36,443 nucleotides of DNA, taken from assembly GCA_902549495.1 (NCBI GenBank), contig CACCVU010000006.1:1-36443 (forward strand), given 5' to 3'. Below, piece by piece: positions 1 to 10,299 of this stretch (within the stretch, counting starts at the first letter, position 1; each line of letters starts with the position of its first letter). The notes beneath the pieces were generated by a model. That model was not told the origin of the DNA, did not search any database, and saw only the letters and a list, made by a program, of their open reading frames with translations. The DNA is from an uncultured Pelagibacteraceae bacterium (GTDB lineage Bacteria; Pseudomonadota; Alphaproteobacteria; Pelagibacterales; Pelagibacteraceae). Made by a program: the position numbers and the translations under genes.

Positions 1-1163
1 TGAATATTCACGAACATCAGGCTAAAGAAATATTAAGGAAATATGGTGCTCCTGTTTCTAATGGAATAGTGATTACAACAAAAAGTGAAATTAAAGAGAA
101 GATATTTGAATTAAAAAGTGGTCCATACGTTCTGAAAGCTCAAATTCATGCTGGAGGGCGAGGAAAAGCAGGCGGTGTTAAACTTATTAAAGAAAAAGAT
201 GATTTAGTTTTAGAGGCAGAAGAAATGTTCGGTAGAGTTTTGGTAACTCATCAAACTGGACCTGAAGGCAAAGAAGTAAAAAGACTTTATATTGAAGAGG
301 CTTCCAATATTTCTAAAGAATTTTATTTATCGTGTTTGGTTGATAGAGCATCATCTAAAATTGCATTTATAAGCAGTACAGAAGGTGGAATAGACATTGA
401 GAAAGTTGCAGACGAATCTCCTGAAAAAATAATTACAAAAAAAATTGATTATAAAGAAGATGGGCCTTCTGACGATGAAATAACAGAAATAATTTCAATA
501 TTTAATTTAACAGGTGAACAAATTAATCAAGGAAAACAACTTATTAGAATTTTGTATAATGTTTTAATAGATAAAGATGCAAGTCTTATAGAAATAAACC
601 CTTTGATTATTACTAAAGAAAAAAATCTAATTTGTTTAGATGCTAAAATGAATTTTGATGATAATGCAATTTTTAGAAGACCTGATATTTTAAAATTGAG
701 AGATTTAAATGAGGAAGAGCCTGCCGAAATTGAAGCAAGCAAACATGGTCTTGCTTATATAAAATTGAGCGGATCGATTGGATGTATGGTGAATGGTGCT
801 GGGCTAGCAATGGCTACTATGGATATTATTAAATTGTATGGTCAAGAGCCTGCAAATTTTTTAGATGTAGGAGGAGGAGCAACAAAAGAAAAAGTTACAG
901 CGGCATTTAAATTAATATTAGCTGATAGGAATGTAAAAGGTATTTTAATTAATATATTTGGAGGTATTATGAGATGTGATGTACTTGCCCAAGGAGTCGT
1001 TGAGGCTGCAAAACAAATAAATTTAGCAGTTCCCCTTGTTGTTAGGTTAGCGGGTACTAATTTTAAAGAAGGAAAAAAAATTTTAGAGGACTCAAAGCTT
1101 AAAATCTTATCCGCTTCAGACTTAAATGATGCAGCAAAAAAAATTGTGAATGCAATAAAATAG
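1..1163 (+). CDS. sucC: Succinyl-CoA synthetase beta subunit (ADP-forming), 5' end cut by one base
   Basis: Beta subunit of succinate-CoA ligase, which with SucD converts succinyl-CoA, ADP and phosphate to succinate, CoA and ATP in the TCA cycle. The window opens with the TG of the ATG start, so only one base is missing; the full reading frame runs from base 3 and begins NIHEHQAKEILRKYG, the usual N-terminus. An ATP-grasp domain fills the first half (for example KAQIHAGGRGKAGGVK), followed by the CoA-ligase domain with NIFGGIMRCDV and VVRLAGTN. Total length of about 387 residues is normal for the family. The stop codon TAG is immediately followed by the ATG of sucD with no gap, so the two subunits are very probably translated in a coupled way. 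Confidence 0.98.
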   Translation, partial: NIHEHQAKEILRKYGAPVSNGIVITTKSEIKEKIFELKSGPYVLKAQIHAGGRGKAGGVKLIKEKDDLVLEAEEMFGRVLVTHQTGPEGKEVKRLYIEEASNISKEFYLSCLVDRASSKIAFISSTEGGIDIEKVADESPEKIITKKIDYKEDGPSDDEITEIISIFNLTGEQINQGKQLIRILYNVLIDKDASLIEINPLIITKEKNLICLDAKMNFDDNAIFRRPDILKLRDLNEEEPAEIEASKHGLAYIKLSGSIGCMVNGAGLAMATMDIIKLYGQEPANFLDVGGGATKEKVTAAFKLILADRNVKGILINIFGGIMRCDVLAQGVVEAAKQINLAVPLVVRLAGTNFKEGKKILEDSKLKILSASDLNDAAKKIVNAIK

Positions 1164-2039
1164 ATGCCAATATTAGTAAACAAAAATACAAAAGTAATTT
1201 GCCAAGGTTTCACTGGGACTCATGGTACATTTCATTCAGAGCAAGCTAAAAATTATGGAACAAAATTAGTTGGTGGCGTGACTCCGAAAAAAGGAGGTCA
1301 AATACATCTAGGTCTACCTGTATTTAATACTGTTCAAGAAGCTAAAGATCAAACATCAGCAGATGCTACTATGATTTATGTTCCACCTAAATTTGCAGGA
1401 GATGCTATTATTGAGGCAATTGAGGCAAAAATAGAATTGATAGTTTGTATTACCGAAGGAATTCCAGTAATTGATATGTTAAAAGTAAAAAAGACTTTAA
1501 GTAAGAGCTCATCAAGATTAGTAGGACCAAATTGTCCAGGGATTATTACACCAAATGAATGTAAAATCGGAATCATGCCTGGCAATATACACAAGAAAGG
1601 ATCTGTTGGGATTATCTCAAGATCTGGAACTTTAACTTATGAAGCAGTTGCCCAAACTTCATCTAATGGAATGGGGCAATCTACTTGTATAGGAATTGGA
1701 GGAGATCCTATTAATGGAACAAATTTTATTGATTGTCTTAAATTATTTTTAAATGACGAGGAGACAAAATCTATTGTTATGATTGGAGAAATTGGTGGGT
1801 CAGCTGAGGAGGAGGCAGCAGAGTTTCTAAAAAGGGAAAAAATTAAGAAACCAATGGTTGGTTTTATTGCTGGGTTAACCGCCCCTCCAGGAAGAAGAAT
1901 GGGACATGCCGGAGCAATTATAGATGGGGGAAAAGGTGGAGCTGAAGATAAAATAGAAATAATGAAATCAGCGGGGATTACAATATCTAAATCTCCAGCA
2001 GATATTGGCAAAACTCTCCTAGAAAAACTTAATGGTTGA
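1164..2039 (+). CDS. sucD: Succinyl-CoA synthetase alpha subunit
   Basis: Alpha subunit carrying the phosphohistidine of succinate-CoA ligase. The CoA-binding segment [14 protein letters not shown] lies at residues 15-28, and the catalytic His is H248 in the [10 protein letters not shown] motif, close to His246 of the E. coli enzyme. The length of 291 residues is normal. The gene abuts sucC with zero spacing, and 32 AT-rich bases separate it from sucA, with no hairpin or T-run that would end transcription, so sucCDAB is probably one transcript. The order sucCD before sucAB is typical of Alphaproteobacteria (family knowledge). Confidence 0.98.
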   Translation: MPILVNKNTKVICQGFTGTHGTFHSEQAKNYGTKLVGGVTPKKGGQIHLGLPVFNTVQEAKDQTSADATMIYVPPKFAGDAIIEAIEAKIELIVCITEGIPVIDMLKVKKTLSKSSSRLVGPNCPGIITPNECKIGIMPGNIHKKGSVGIISRSGTLTYEAVAQTSSNGMGQSTCIGIGGDPINGTNFIDCLKLFLNDEETKSIVMIGEIGGSAEEEAAEFLKREKIKKPMVGFIAGLTAPPGRRMGHAGAIIDGGKGGAEDKIEIMKSAGITISKSPADIGKTLLEKLNG

Positions 2040-2071
2040 TTTTTAATAATATATGATAAAATAAATTATTA

Positions 2072-4960
2072 ATGTCATCTTCAGATAATAATATAACATT
2101 TAAAAAAACATCCTTTTTATCTGGAATAAATTCAGAGTTTATTAATAAATTTTATTCTGATTATCTTACAGATCCAAAATCACTTCCCGAAAGCTGGAAA
2201 AAATTTTTTGATGGTTTAAGTGAGAATGAAAAATTAATTTTAAATGATATTAATGGCCCCAGCTGGTCACCAGGGAAAAAAATTAAAAAAATTGATTTCG
2301 GTCAAATTGATGAAAATATTAAGGAAAATGAGTCTATAGATTTTAGTATAGACTCCGTCAGACAAGCCTCGCAAGACTCTGTTCGGGCAATAATGTTAAT
2401 TAGAGCTTATAGGATTAGAGGTCACTTAATATCAAATCTTGACCCTCTATCTATCCAAGAAAAAAAAGAACATTCAGAACTTAAACCAGAGACATACGGC
2501 TTTACAAAAAAGGATTATAAAAGAAAAATATTTCTAGATGGAGTTTTAGGACTTCAATATGCTGACCTAAGCCAGATTCTGGATATTCTAAAAAAAACGT
2601 ATTGTTCCAAAATTGGTTATGAATTCATGCATATGAGTGATCCAGAAGAAAAAGCTTGGATTAGAAATAGGATAGAAGGATTGGAAAAAGATATCACTTT
2701 TACAGAAAACGGTAAAAAAGCAATTTTAAATAAGATTATTCAAGCAGAGGGTTTTGAAAAATATTTACACGTAAAATTTGTGGGAACTAAAAGATTTGGT
2801 TTAGATGGCGGCGAGTCATTAATTCCTGCTCTAGAACAGATTATCAAAAGAGGAGGAAATTTAGGCGCTAAGGAAATAAAAATTGGAATGCCACATAGGG
2901 GAAGACTAAATGTTTTAGCAAACGTAATGGGCAAACCTTTCAAAGCAATTTTTAGTGAATTTTTTGGAAAATCAGTAAATACAAGCAAAGATTTTGAAGG
3001 TGATGTAAAGTATCATCTTGGAGCATCCTCTAACAGAGAATTTGATGGAAACGTCGTTCATATAAGCTTAACTGATAATCCATCTCACCTCGAAGCAGTA
3101 AACCCAGTTGTTTTGGGACAAGTAAGAGCAAAGCAATTTTTTCATAAAGATAAAAAAAGAAAAGAAGTGATACCGGTTTTAATACATGGAGACGCAGCTT
3201 TCGCAGGCCAAGGAATAGTTGCAGAGTGTTTCGCGATGTCAGGATTACCAGGGCATAATATTGGTGGAACCATTCATATAATTGTTAACAATCAAATAGG
3301 ATTTACTACTGCACCGAGATTTGCAAGATCCTCTCCTTATCCCTCAGACGTGGCTAAAACTGCTCAAGCTCCAATTTTTCATGTAAATGGAGATGATCCT
3401 GAAGCAGTTACACATTGTGCAAAGATTGCTACAGAATATAGACAAAAATTTAATCGAGATGTTGTAATCGATATGGTTTGTTATAGACGATTTGGACATA
3501 ATGAAGGAGATGAACCTTCATTTACACAACCAATTATGTATAAAAAAATTAAAAATCATCCAACCACATTAACTATATATGGCAAGAAACTTTCCGAGGA
3601 GGGTTTAACTAGTATTGACCAACTACAAAAAGATAAAATTAATTTTAAAAATTTTTTAGAAGATGAGTTTTTATCTTCTAAGAACTATAAATCAGAATTA
3701 AAATGGTTTGATGGTGTTTGGTCTAGATTTAAACCAGGCTTGGGAAAAGATAAAAGGGGTAAAAGCGGTGTTGAAAAAAATATTTTAAATCAAGTTAGTA
3801 AAAAAGTATTTAAGATTCCAAAAGATTTCAACGCCCATAGAACTCTTCAAAGAGTCTTTGAGTTAAAAAGTAAAATGTTTTCTAACGGCCAAATCGATTG
3901 GTCATCATCTGAGACTTTAGCATTTGGAACATTATTAACTGAAGGATTTTCAGTTAGGCTATCTGGACAAGACTCTGGCAGAGGCACGTTTAGTCAAAGA
4001 CATGCAGTTTTGAGAAATCAAGATAATCATGATCGTTACATTCCACTTAATAACATTCAAGCAAATCAAAAGAAATTTGAAATAATAGACAGCTTGCTAT
4101 CAGAACTTGCAGTTCTTGGATTCGAATATGGATACTCTTTATCTGAACCTGAAACTCTGGTTTTGTGGGAGGCACAATTTGGAGATTTTGCAAATGGTGC
4201 TCAAGTTATTATAGACCAGTTTATTTCATCGTCAGAGTCTAAATGGGGAAGAGCAAGCGGTCTTGTATTATTATTACCTCATGGTTATGAAGGTCAAGGA
4301 CCCGAGCACTCTTCTGCAAGACTAGAAAGATTTTTACAATTATGTGCTGGAGAAAATATTCAAGTTGTAAACTGTACAACACCTTCTAATTATTTTCACG
4401 TCCTTAGAAGACAAATGCATAGAGAATTTAGAAAACCATTAATAATAATGACACCTAAATCTTTACTAAGACATAAACGATGTGTGTCAAACATTTCTGA
4501 ATTTATTTCAAAAAGTTCATTTCATAGAGTCTTAGAAGATGATGCATATAAAAAAGAGAACAATTTAATCTCCTTAAAAAAAGATAAAAAAATAAAAAAA
4601 GTAGTATTGTGTTCAGGTAAAATATATTACGATTTGATCGAAGAAAGGGAGAAAAAGAAAAATGATGATATTGTATTTGTAAGATTAGAACAACTCTATC
4701 CTTTTCCAGCAAAAACTTTAGCAAGAGTTTTAAAAAAATATAAAAAAGCTGAATTTGTATGGTGTCAAGAAGAACCCAAAAATATGGGTGCTTGGAATAC
4801 AGTTAGAAATTATATTGAAAGAACTTTAGAAATGATAAATTTTAAGGATATTAACATTAAATACGTAGGTAGATCAGCATCTTCAACGACTGCGACTGGA
4901 AATGCCAACAAACATCTTGCACAACAAAAAGAAATATTAGAAAAGATACTTAAATACTAA
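2072..4960 (+). CDS. sucA: 2-oxoglutarate dehydrogenase E1 component
   Basis: Thiamine-diphosphate-dependent E1 subunit of the 2-oxoglutarate dehydrogenase complex; it decarboxylates 2-oxoglutarate and passes the succinyl group to the lipoyl arm of SucB. The sequence shows an N-terminal segment with [17 protein letters not shown], the [16 protein letters not shown] motif, the TPP-binding stretch around [13 protein letters not shown] and [11 protein letters not shown], and the [16 protein letters not shown] motif. The C-terminal transketolase-like pyrimidine-binding domain includes [17 protein letters not shown]. At 962 residues it is slightly longer than the E. coli enzyme (933). Its last stop base is also the first base of the sucB start codon (TAATG), indicating translational coupling. 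Confidence 0.98.
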   Translation: MSSSDNNITFKKTSFLSGINSEFINKFYSDYLTDPKSLPESWKKFFDGLSENEKLILNDINGPSWSPGKKIKKIDFGQIDENIKENESIDFSIDSVRQASQDSVRAIMLIRAYRIRGHLISNLDPLSIQEKKEHSELKPETYGFTKKDYKRKIFLDGVLGLQYADLSQILDILKKTYCSKIGYEFMHMSDPEEKAWIRNRIEGLEKDITFTENGKKAILNKIIQAEGFEKYLHVKFVGTKRFGLDGGESLIPALEQIIKRGGNLGAKEIKIGMPHRGRLNVLANVMGKPFKAIFSEFFGKSVNTSKDFEGDVKYHLGASSNREFDGNVVHISLTDNPSHLEAVNPVVLGQVRAKQFFHKDKKRKEVIPVLIHGDAAFAGQGIVAECFAMSGLPGHNIGGTIHIIVNNQIGFTTAPRFARSSPYPSDVAKTAQAPIFHVNGDDPEAVTHCAKIATEYRQKFNRDVVIDMVCYRRFGHNEGDEPSFTQPIMYKKIKNHPTTLTIYGKKLSEEGLTSIDQLQKDKINFKNFLEDEFLSSKNYKSELKWFDGVWSRFKPGLGKDKRGKSGVEKNILNQVSKKVFKIPKDFNAHRTLQRVFELKSKMFSNGQIDWSSSETLAFGTLLTEGFSVRLSGQDSGRGTFSQRHAVLRNQDNHDRYIPLNNIQANQKKFEIIDSLLSELAVLGFEYGYSLSEPETLVLWEAQFGDFANGAQVIIDQFISSSESKWGRASGLVLLLPHGYEGQGPEHSSARLERFLQLCAGENIQVVNCTTPSNYFHVLRRQMHREFRKPLIIMTPKSLLRHKRCVSNISEFISKSSFHRVLEDDAYKKENNLISLKKDKKIKKVVLCSGKIYYDLIEEREKKKNDDIVFVRLEQLYPFPAKTLARVLKKYKKAEFVWCQEEPKNMGAWNTVRNYIERTLEMINFKDINIKYVGRSASSTTATGNANKHLAQQKEILEKILKY

Positions 4961-6285
4961 TGCCAGAAAAAATTACAGTTCCAACCTTAGGCGAATCAGT
5001 TACTGAGGCAACAGTATCTAAGTGGTTGAAGTCTCAGGGTGAAAAAGTAATTGCAGATGAACCAATAGTTGAATTAGAAACTGATAAAGTGAATGTCGAA
5101 GTGCCTGCTCCAGCAAATGGGGTTCTCGGTAACATTAAGGTAAAAGAAGGTGAGACTGTAAATGTCGGATCATTACTAGGAACAATAAATGAAAATTTTA
5201 ATGATGTTGCACAGGCTAAAGAGATTAAGTCATATAGTCCTCCAAAAAAACAAAATAAATCTATTGATGATAAACAGAGTAATATAAAAAAGAAAAAAAC
5301 AACTAAATCATTAATAGATGAACAGGTTTTAAAATTAGATAACGAAAAAATTGAAGATGAACCCCTAGTTTTAGATCAAGTTCACGAAGAAAATAAAATA
5401 TCCAAAAAACCTTTTATTAAAAAAGAAGAGGTTAAAGTTTCTCCTGCCGCTAGAAAGATAGCTAGTGAAGCAAAAATTGATTTAGAACAAGTTAAAGGCA
5501 CGGGAAAAAATGGAATAATTTTAAAAGAAGATATAATGGGTTTGATGGGTTCGAAACCTCCTCCATCTGAAAGAAAAATCAAACACGGTCCAGAAGAAAG
5601 AGTAAAAATGACTAGGCTCAGACTAACTATTGCTAAAAGGCTTAAAGAGGCTCAAGAAAACGCAGCGATGCTTACAACATTTAATGAGGTGGACATGAGT
5701 GAAGTAATTTCTATGAGAAATCAATATAAAGATGAGTTCCAAAGTAATTATGGAGTAAAATTAGGTTTTATGTCTTTTTTTGTAAAAGCATGCGTTATTG
5801 GTTTGAAAAACTTCCCAGCTATCAATTCAGAAATTCAAGCAGAAGAGATAGTTTATAAAAACTATTACAATATTAGTATTGCTGTTGGAACAGATAGAGG
5901 TTTAGTAGTGCCAGTTTTAAGAGGAACAGATGAAATGTCCTTCGCAGATATTGAGAAAAATATTGCCAACCTTGGACAAAAAGCCAGGGACGGTAAAATT
6001 ACTATAGAAGATCTTCAGGGAGGAACATTTACAATAACTAATGGAGGAATTTATGGATCAATGCTATCTACACCAATTTTAAATCCTCCACAATCTGCGG
6101 TGCTTGGTATGCACAATATTGTAGAAAGACCAGTTGTCATTAATGGAAATTTAGAGGCAAGACCAGTTATGTATTTAGCTCTATCATATGATCACAGAAT
6201 AGTAGATGGCAAAGAGGCAGTTTCGTTTTTGAAAATTATTAAAGAGTCATTAGAACAACCAAAAAGATTATTTTTAAATATATAG
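4960..6285 (+). CDS. sucB: Dihydrolipoyllysine succinyltransferase (E2 of 2-oxoglutarate dehydrogenase)
   Basis: Core E2 subunit that carries the lipoyl arm and transfers the succinyl group to CoA. The lipoyl domain spans about residues 1-78 with the modified lysine K43 in [11 protein letters not shown] long, charged, lysine-rich linker follows. The peripheral subunit-binding domain begins near residue 160 ([20 protein letters not shown]), and the catalytic acetyltransferase domain ends with the [15 protein letters not shown] motif, containing the His-Asp pair of the active site. The second residues of the lipoyl domain ([16 protein letters not shown]) identify SucB rather than pyruvate dehydrogenase E2. 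It overlaps sucA by one base and precedes lpd by one base. Confidence 0.97.
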   Translation: MPEKITVPTLGESVTEATVSKWLKSQGEKVIADEPIVELETDKVNVEVPAPANGVLGNIKVKEGETVNVGSLLGTINENFNDVAQAKEIKSYSPPKKQNKSIDDKQSNIKKKKTTKSLIDEQVLKLDNEKIEDEPLVLDQVHEENKISKKPFIKKEEVKVSPAARKIASEAKIDLEQVKGTGKNGIILKEDIMGLMGSKPPPSERKIKHGPEERVKMTRLRLTIAKRLKEAQENAAMLTTFNEVDMSEVISMRNQYKDEFQSNYGVKLGFMSFFVKACVIGLKNFPAINSEIQAEEIVYKNYYNISIAVGTDRGLVVPVLRGTDEMSFADIEKNIANLGQKARDGKITIEDLQGGTFTITNGGIYGSMLSTPILNPPQSAVLGMHNIVERPVVINGNLEARPVMYLALSYDHRIVDGKEAVSFLKIIKESLEQPKRLFLNI

Positions 6286-6286
6286 A

Positions 6287-7687
6287 ATGGATAATTTTGA
6301 TTTAGTAGTAATTGGAGGAGGACCAGGTGGTTATGTCTGTGCAATTAGGGCAGCCCAACTAGGATTGAAAACTGCATGCATAGAATCGAGAGGGACTCTT
6401 GGCGGGACATGTCTTAATGTTGGATGTATCCCATCTAAAAGTCTATTAAATTTGTCAGAAAATTTTAATAAAGCTAAAAAAGACTTTAACCGCCAAGGAA
6501 TAGAAATTGACGGTATTAAATTAAATATTGAAAAAATGATGTCCAATAAAAATAAATCAGTTCAAGTTTTGACAAAAGGAGTGGAGTTTTTATTCAAAAA
6601 AAATAAAGTCACATATATAAAAGGAAAAGGTGTACTTTTCTCAAAAAACGACATAGTAGTTTATGAAAATAACAAAAAAAATAATTACACTGCTAAAAAT
6701 ATAGTTATAGCTACAGGATCGTCTGTAGCTTCGCTTCCAGGTATAGAAATTGATGAAAAAAATATTATATCATCTACCGGAGCTTTATCTTTGAAGAGCG
6801 TCCCAAAAAAATTAGCTGTTATCGGCGGTGGCTATATAGGTTTAGAAATGGGCTCTGTTTGGTCAAGATTAGGCTCAGAAGTCACGGTTCTAGAGTACCT
6901 TGATTATATAACTCCAGGTATGGACAGAGAAATTTCAGATGAATTTAAAAAGATATTATCTAAACAAGGAATTATTTTTAAGATGAGTTCCAAAGTAAAT
7001 AAAGTAAATTCCTCCGGATCTACTGTCACGATAAATTACACTGATTTAAAAAGTTCAAAAGATGAGACTCTGGAATTTGATAAAGTGTTAGTATCAGTTG
7101 GTCGAAAACCTTACACAGAGGGTCTAAACTTAACAAAAATTGGAGTAAAAAAAGATAAAAAAGGAAGAATAGAAGTTAATGCTAAATTACAAACCTCGAT
7201 TAAAAATATTTATGCCATAGGTGATGTTATTAAAGGTCCAATGTTAGCCCATAAAGCTGAAGAGGAGGGTATCGCAGTCGCAGAAATATTAGCGGGTCAG
7301 TCAGGACATGTAAATTATGACGTGATTCCCGGAGTGATTTATACTTCCCCAGAAGTGGCGACAGTCGGTAAAACAGAGGAGCAACTTAATGAGGAGAAGA
7401 AGTCCTACAAAGTTGGAAAATTTCCTTTCTTAGCTAACTCAAGAGCAAAGGTAAATAATGAAACCGAGGGTTTTGTTAAGATTCTAGCTGATAGCAAAAC
7501 TGATAAAGTTTTAGGAGTACATATCATTGGCCCTCATTGCGGAGATATGATTGCTGAAATGGCATTAGCTATGGAATTTGGAGCAAGTGCTGAGGATATT
7601 GCTAGAACCTGCCACGCTCACCCAACACACACTGAGGCTATAAAAGAAGCAGCATTAGCTGTTGATAAAAGACCAATTCATTTTTAA
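6287..7687 (+). CDS. lpd: Dihydrolipoyl dehydrogenase (E3)
   Basis: FAD-dependent E3 subunit that reoxidises the lipoyl arm of SucB with NAD+. The FAD-binding motif GGGPGGY is at residues 10-16. The redox-active disulfide is C42/C47 in GTCLNVGCIPSK. A second Rossmann motif, GGGYIGLEMGSVW, binds NAD, and the catalytic His-Glu pair is H445/E450 in HAHPTHTEA near the C-terminus. The length of 466 residues is standard. Its place directly behind sucB, with a 1-bp gap, makes it the dedicated E3 of this complex, though it could be shared with other 2-oxoacid dehydrogenases or the glycine cleavage system. Confidence 0.97.
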   Translation: MDNFDLVVIGGGPGGYVCAIRAAQLGLKTACIESRGTLGGTCLNVGCIPSKSLLNLSENFNKAKKDFNRQGIEIDGIKLNIEKMMSNKNKSVQVLTKGVEFLFKKNKVTYIKGKGVLFSKNDIVVYENNKKNNYTAKNIVIATGSSVASLPGIEIDEKNIISSTGALSLKSVPKKLAVIGGGYIGLEMGSVWSRLGSEVTVLEYLDYITPGMDREISDEFKKILSKQGIIFKMSSKVNKVNSSGSTVTINYTDLKSSKDETLEFDKVLVSVGRKPYTEGLNLTKIGVKKDKKGRIEVNAKLQTSIKNIYAIGDVIKGPMLAHKAEEEGIAVAEILAGQSGHVNYDVIPGVIYTSPEVATVGKTEEQLNEEKKSYKVGKFPFLANSRAKVNNETEGFVKILADSKTDKVLGVHIIGPHCGDMIAEMALAMEFGASAEDIARTCHAHPTHTEAIKEAALAVDKRPIHF

Positions 7688-7715
7688 TTAGTTATATTTC
7701 TAATAGAATTATCAC

Positions 7716-9659
7716 ATGAAATCGCTAGTGCTGTTGCCAAAAATTTTTAATTTTCCTTTCACTTATAATTCTAGAATTGAAAGCAAAATAGGTAATTTAG
7801 TAGAGGTTCCCTTCGGATCAAAAAATGAAATAGGTGTTATTTGGAAAAATAATTACACAGAGCCAGAAAATATAAAAATTAAAGATATAAATAAAAAGAC
7901 CGAATATTCTATTGATAGAAAATTAATTGATTTTATAGAGTGGTTTTCGACTTACAATATGGTTCCGGTTGGACTTGTATTGAAAATGGCTATAGGCAGT
8001 TCAGACAAATTTATCAAAAATAAAGATAGTTTTTCAGAGATAAAGAAAACTAAAACAAGAACCTTTAAATTAAATGACGAGCAAGTTTCTGCACTCAAGT
8101 TTCTTGAGAAAGTTAATAATAAATTTGACGTATCAGTTTTACAAGGTACTACAGGATCAGGAAAAACATTAGTTTATTTTGAGAGAATTAAAAAAGTAAT
8201 TGGAAAGAGTCAACAGGCATTGGTATTGCTTCCAGAAATTTTTTTAACAAATGAATTTAAATCAAGATTTGAGGACTTTTTTGGTTTTGAACCTTCAATT
8301 TGGCATTCAAAAATAACTCCAAAACAAAAAAGAATAATTTGGAAAGGATTGATAAAAAATAAGATTAAAATATTAGTGGGTGCCAGATCTGCATTACTCT
8401 TACCTTTTAAAAAACTTGGCATAATCATAGTTGATGAGGAACACGACAACTCATATAAGCAAGATGAAGGTGTAATATATAATGCAAGAGATATGGCAAT
8501 TTCTAGAGCTCAATTTGAGAATATACCTATTCACTTAGTTACTTCTGTTCCATCTATTGAAACTTTCAAAAATATTCAAACAAAAAAATATAGACATATT
8601 AAAATTTTAAAAAGATACGAAAATTTTCCATTACCAAAAGCTCAAATAATTAATTTGAACATTAATAAAATTAAGAATAAATATATTGCAAATGAAACAG
8701 TAAATTTAGTTGAAAAATTTCTAAAAAGAGGTGACCAAATTCTCTTTTTTATAAATAGACGAGGTTACGCACCTTATTTAATTTGTAAAAAATGTGGCAG
8801 CAAACAAACATGTTCTAATTGCTCTTTGTATCTCACATTTCATAAACTTAAAAATAAAGCAATATGTCATCACTGTGGTTTTGAAAAAAAAACTAAAGAG
8901 AAATGTAAAATTGAAGGAAATTGTGAAATAATAATGTACGGCCCTGGTGTTGAAAAAATATTTGATGAAACTAAAAAAATATTTCCTGACAAAAAAATTA
9001 ATATATTTTCAAGTGATTACTTAAAAACCAAAAAAAAATCTAATGAACTATTCAAGAATATTAAAGATAATAAAGTTGATATTTTAATTGGAACTCAAAT
9101 GATTTCAAAAGGTTTTAATTTTCCGAAATTAAATTGTATTGTAGTTATTGATGCTGACTTTTCAGGAAGAGGATATGATCTAAGGACAACTGAAAAGAAT
9201 ATCCAATTGTATCATCAATTGAGTGGAAGAGCAGGTAGATTTAGTTCTGAGTCTTTAATTATTTATCAAACATTAACCCCACATAATAATACCCTTAATG
9301 AATTGATAAAAAATAAGTCAGAGCAGTTATTAATTAATGAGCTGTTACTGAGAAAAAAAAATATGTTACCTCCGTATCAAAGACTGATATCAATCATAAT
9401 ATCTTCAAAGGATCGAAGCTTAAGTTTACAGGGAGCTAGAGAAATTAAACTAAGATTAAATCAAATAGAAAATATAGAAGTTCTAGGACCCGTAGACTCC
9501 CCTTTGCTTAAAATTAAAAAAAATTTCAGATCAAGATTATTAATAAGGTTTAAAAATGAAAATTTAATGCAAAAAAAAATCAGTAAAGTATTAAATGGGC
9601 TAAAAATCTCGTCTAAAATTAAACTTACGGTTGATGTCGATCCAGTCAACTTCGCTTAA
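7716..9659 (+). CDS. priA: Primosomal replication helicase PriA
   Basis: Superfamily 2 helicase that recognises abandoned replication forks and reloads the replisome. Residues 1-100 form a short 3'-binding/winged region. The Walker A motif GTTGSGKT is at 144-151 and the DEEH box at 240-243. Eight cysteines lie at 357, 360, 366, 369, 384, 387, 397 and 403. The first seven keep the spacing I recall for E. coli PriA, but the last pair is C-x5-C rather than C-x2-C. The C-terminal helicase lobe has IGTQMISKGFNFP and HQLSGRAGR. At 647 residues it is shorter than E. coli PriA (732). It lies 28 bp after lpd and 81 bp before the atp operon. Confidence 0.96.
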   Translation: MKSLVLLPKIFNFPFTYNSRIESKIGNLVEVPFGSKNEIGVIWKNNYTEPENIKIKDINKKTEYSIDRKLIDFIEWFSTYNMVPVGLVLKMAIGSSDKFIKNKDSFSEIKKTKTRTFKLNDEQVSALKFLEKVNNKFDVSVLQGTTGSGKTLVYFERIKKVIGKSQQALVLLPEIFLTNEFKSRFEDFFGFEPSIWHSKITPKQKRIIWKGLIKNKIKILVGARSALLLPFKKLGIIIVDEEHDNSYKQDEGVIYNARDMAISRAQFENIPIHLVTSVPSIETFKNIQTKKYRHIKILKRYENFPLPKAQIINLNINKIKNKYIANETVNLVEKFLKRGDQILFFINRRGYAPYLICKKCGSKQTCSNCSLYLTFHKLKNKAICHHCGFEKKTKEKCKIEGNCEIIMYGPGVEKIFDETKKIFPDKKINIFSSDYLKTKKKSNELFKNIKDNKVDILIGTQMISKGFNFPKLNCIVVIDADFSGRGYDLRTTEKNIQLYHQLSGRAGRFSSESLIIYQTLTPHNNTLNELIKNKSEQLLINELLLRKKNMLPPYQRLISIIISSKDRSLSLQGAREIKLRLNQIENIEVLGPVDSPLLKIKKNFRSRLLIRFKNENLMQKKISKVLNGLKISSKIKLTVDVDPVNFA

Positions 9660-9672
9660 AATCAAAATTGGC

Positions 9673-9686
9673 AACTTGATCAAGTT
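9673..9686. repeat. 14-bp perfect palindrome upstream of atpH
   Basis: AACTTGATCAAGTT is a perfect inverted repeat within the 81-bp priA-atpH spacer, followed by a T-rich stretch (ATTTTCTT). As RNA it could fold into a 5-bp stem with a GATC loop, which would make a weak terminator for priA; as DNA it could be an operator for the atp promoter. The octamer CAACTTGA at its left edge recurs at 9732-9739, just before the atpH start codon. The palindrome is seen directly; either role is inference. Confidence 0.5.
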
Positions 9687-9693
9687 ATTTTCT

Positions 9694-9699
9694 TATGAT
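9694..9699 (+). promoter_or_regulatory. Possible -10 element for the atp operon
   Basis: TATGAT matches the sigma70 -10 consensus at five of six positions and lies 41 bases upstream of the atpH start, in the only sizeable spacer before the operon. No convincing -35 hexamer lies at the usual 16-18 bp: TTGGCA (9668-9673) is 20 bp away, and TTGATC (9676-9681) is 12 bp away inside the palindrome. Low confidence. Confidence 0.3.
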
Positions 9700-9740
9700 A
9701 CGACCTCAGCATAATTTCACAATAACTCTAACAACTTGAA

Positions 9741-10298
9741 ATGAGCACAAACAAATCTTTCTCAACTGAAACTTCAGAAAGGTATTCACGCGCTTTATTT
9801 GAAATTTCTCAAGAGTCAAATGAGTTAAATAAGATAGAAAATGATATTCAAAATTTTAAATTGATTTATGATACAAATTTAGATGTAAGAAATTTTATAA
9901 AAGATCCTTCCCAAATGATAGCTGAGCAAAACAAGTTAGTAAATTTAATAAGTGATAAATTTAACTTTTCAAAAAACTTTAAAAAATTTTTATTGTTATT
10001 AATTGAAAAAAGAAGAATTTTTTTTGTAAGTAAAATTATTGAGAGTTTTTTAAGACTATGCTCAAAAAAAAGAGGAGAAGTCAAAGCATCATTAATTTCA
10101 TCAAAAGAATTATCGCAAATAGAACTCAACGATATAAGCAAAGATTTATCGAAATCAACGGGTTTAATTTTGAAATTTGATTTTAAAGTAGATAAAGAAT
10201 TAATTGGAGGCTTAAAACTTCAACTAGGAAGTATCATGATAGATACTTCTATTCGAAATAAATTAAAAAAATATGAACAAGTAATGTTAGAAAATTAA
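9741..10298 (+). CDS. atpH: F1 ATP synthase delta subunit
   Basis: Delta subunit (OSCP-type) that joins the F1 head to the peripheral stalk. The N-terminal six-helix region starts with [15 protein letters not shown], the usual entry to this domain, and the C-terminal part has the family motif [25 protein letters not shown] (shown here only as context; residues about 154-178). The length of 185 residues is normal. It opens the atpHAGDC cluster, one base before atpA. No clear Shine-Dalgarno sequence precedes its ATG. The F0 genes (atpB, E, F) are not in the window, consistent with the split F1/F0 arrangement of Alphaproteobacteria. Confidence 0.95.
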   Translation: MSTNKSFSTETSERYSRALFEISQESNELNKIENDIQNFKLIYDTNLDVRNFIKDPSQMIAEQNKLVNLISDKFNFSKNFKKFLLLLIEKRRIFFVSKIIESFLRLCSKKRGEVKASLISSKELSQIELNDISKDLSKSTGLILKFDFKVDKELIGGLKLQLGSIMIDTSIRNKLKKYEQVMLEN

Positions 10299-10299
10299 A

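Noticed and set aside
842-1213. Antisense reading frame of 123 codons across sucC/sucD
   Set aside because: It mirrors a strongly conserved enzyme in another frame and has no family features; sucC and sucD are certain.
1637-2011. Antisense 124-codon frame in sucD
   Set aside because: Pro/Ile/Ser-rich composition typical of a shadow frame opposite a Gly-rich coding sequence.
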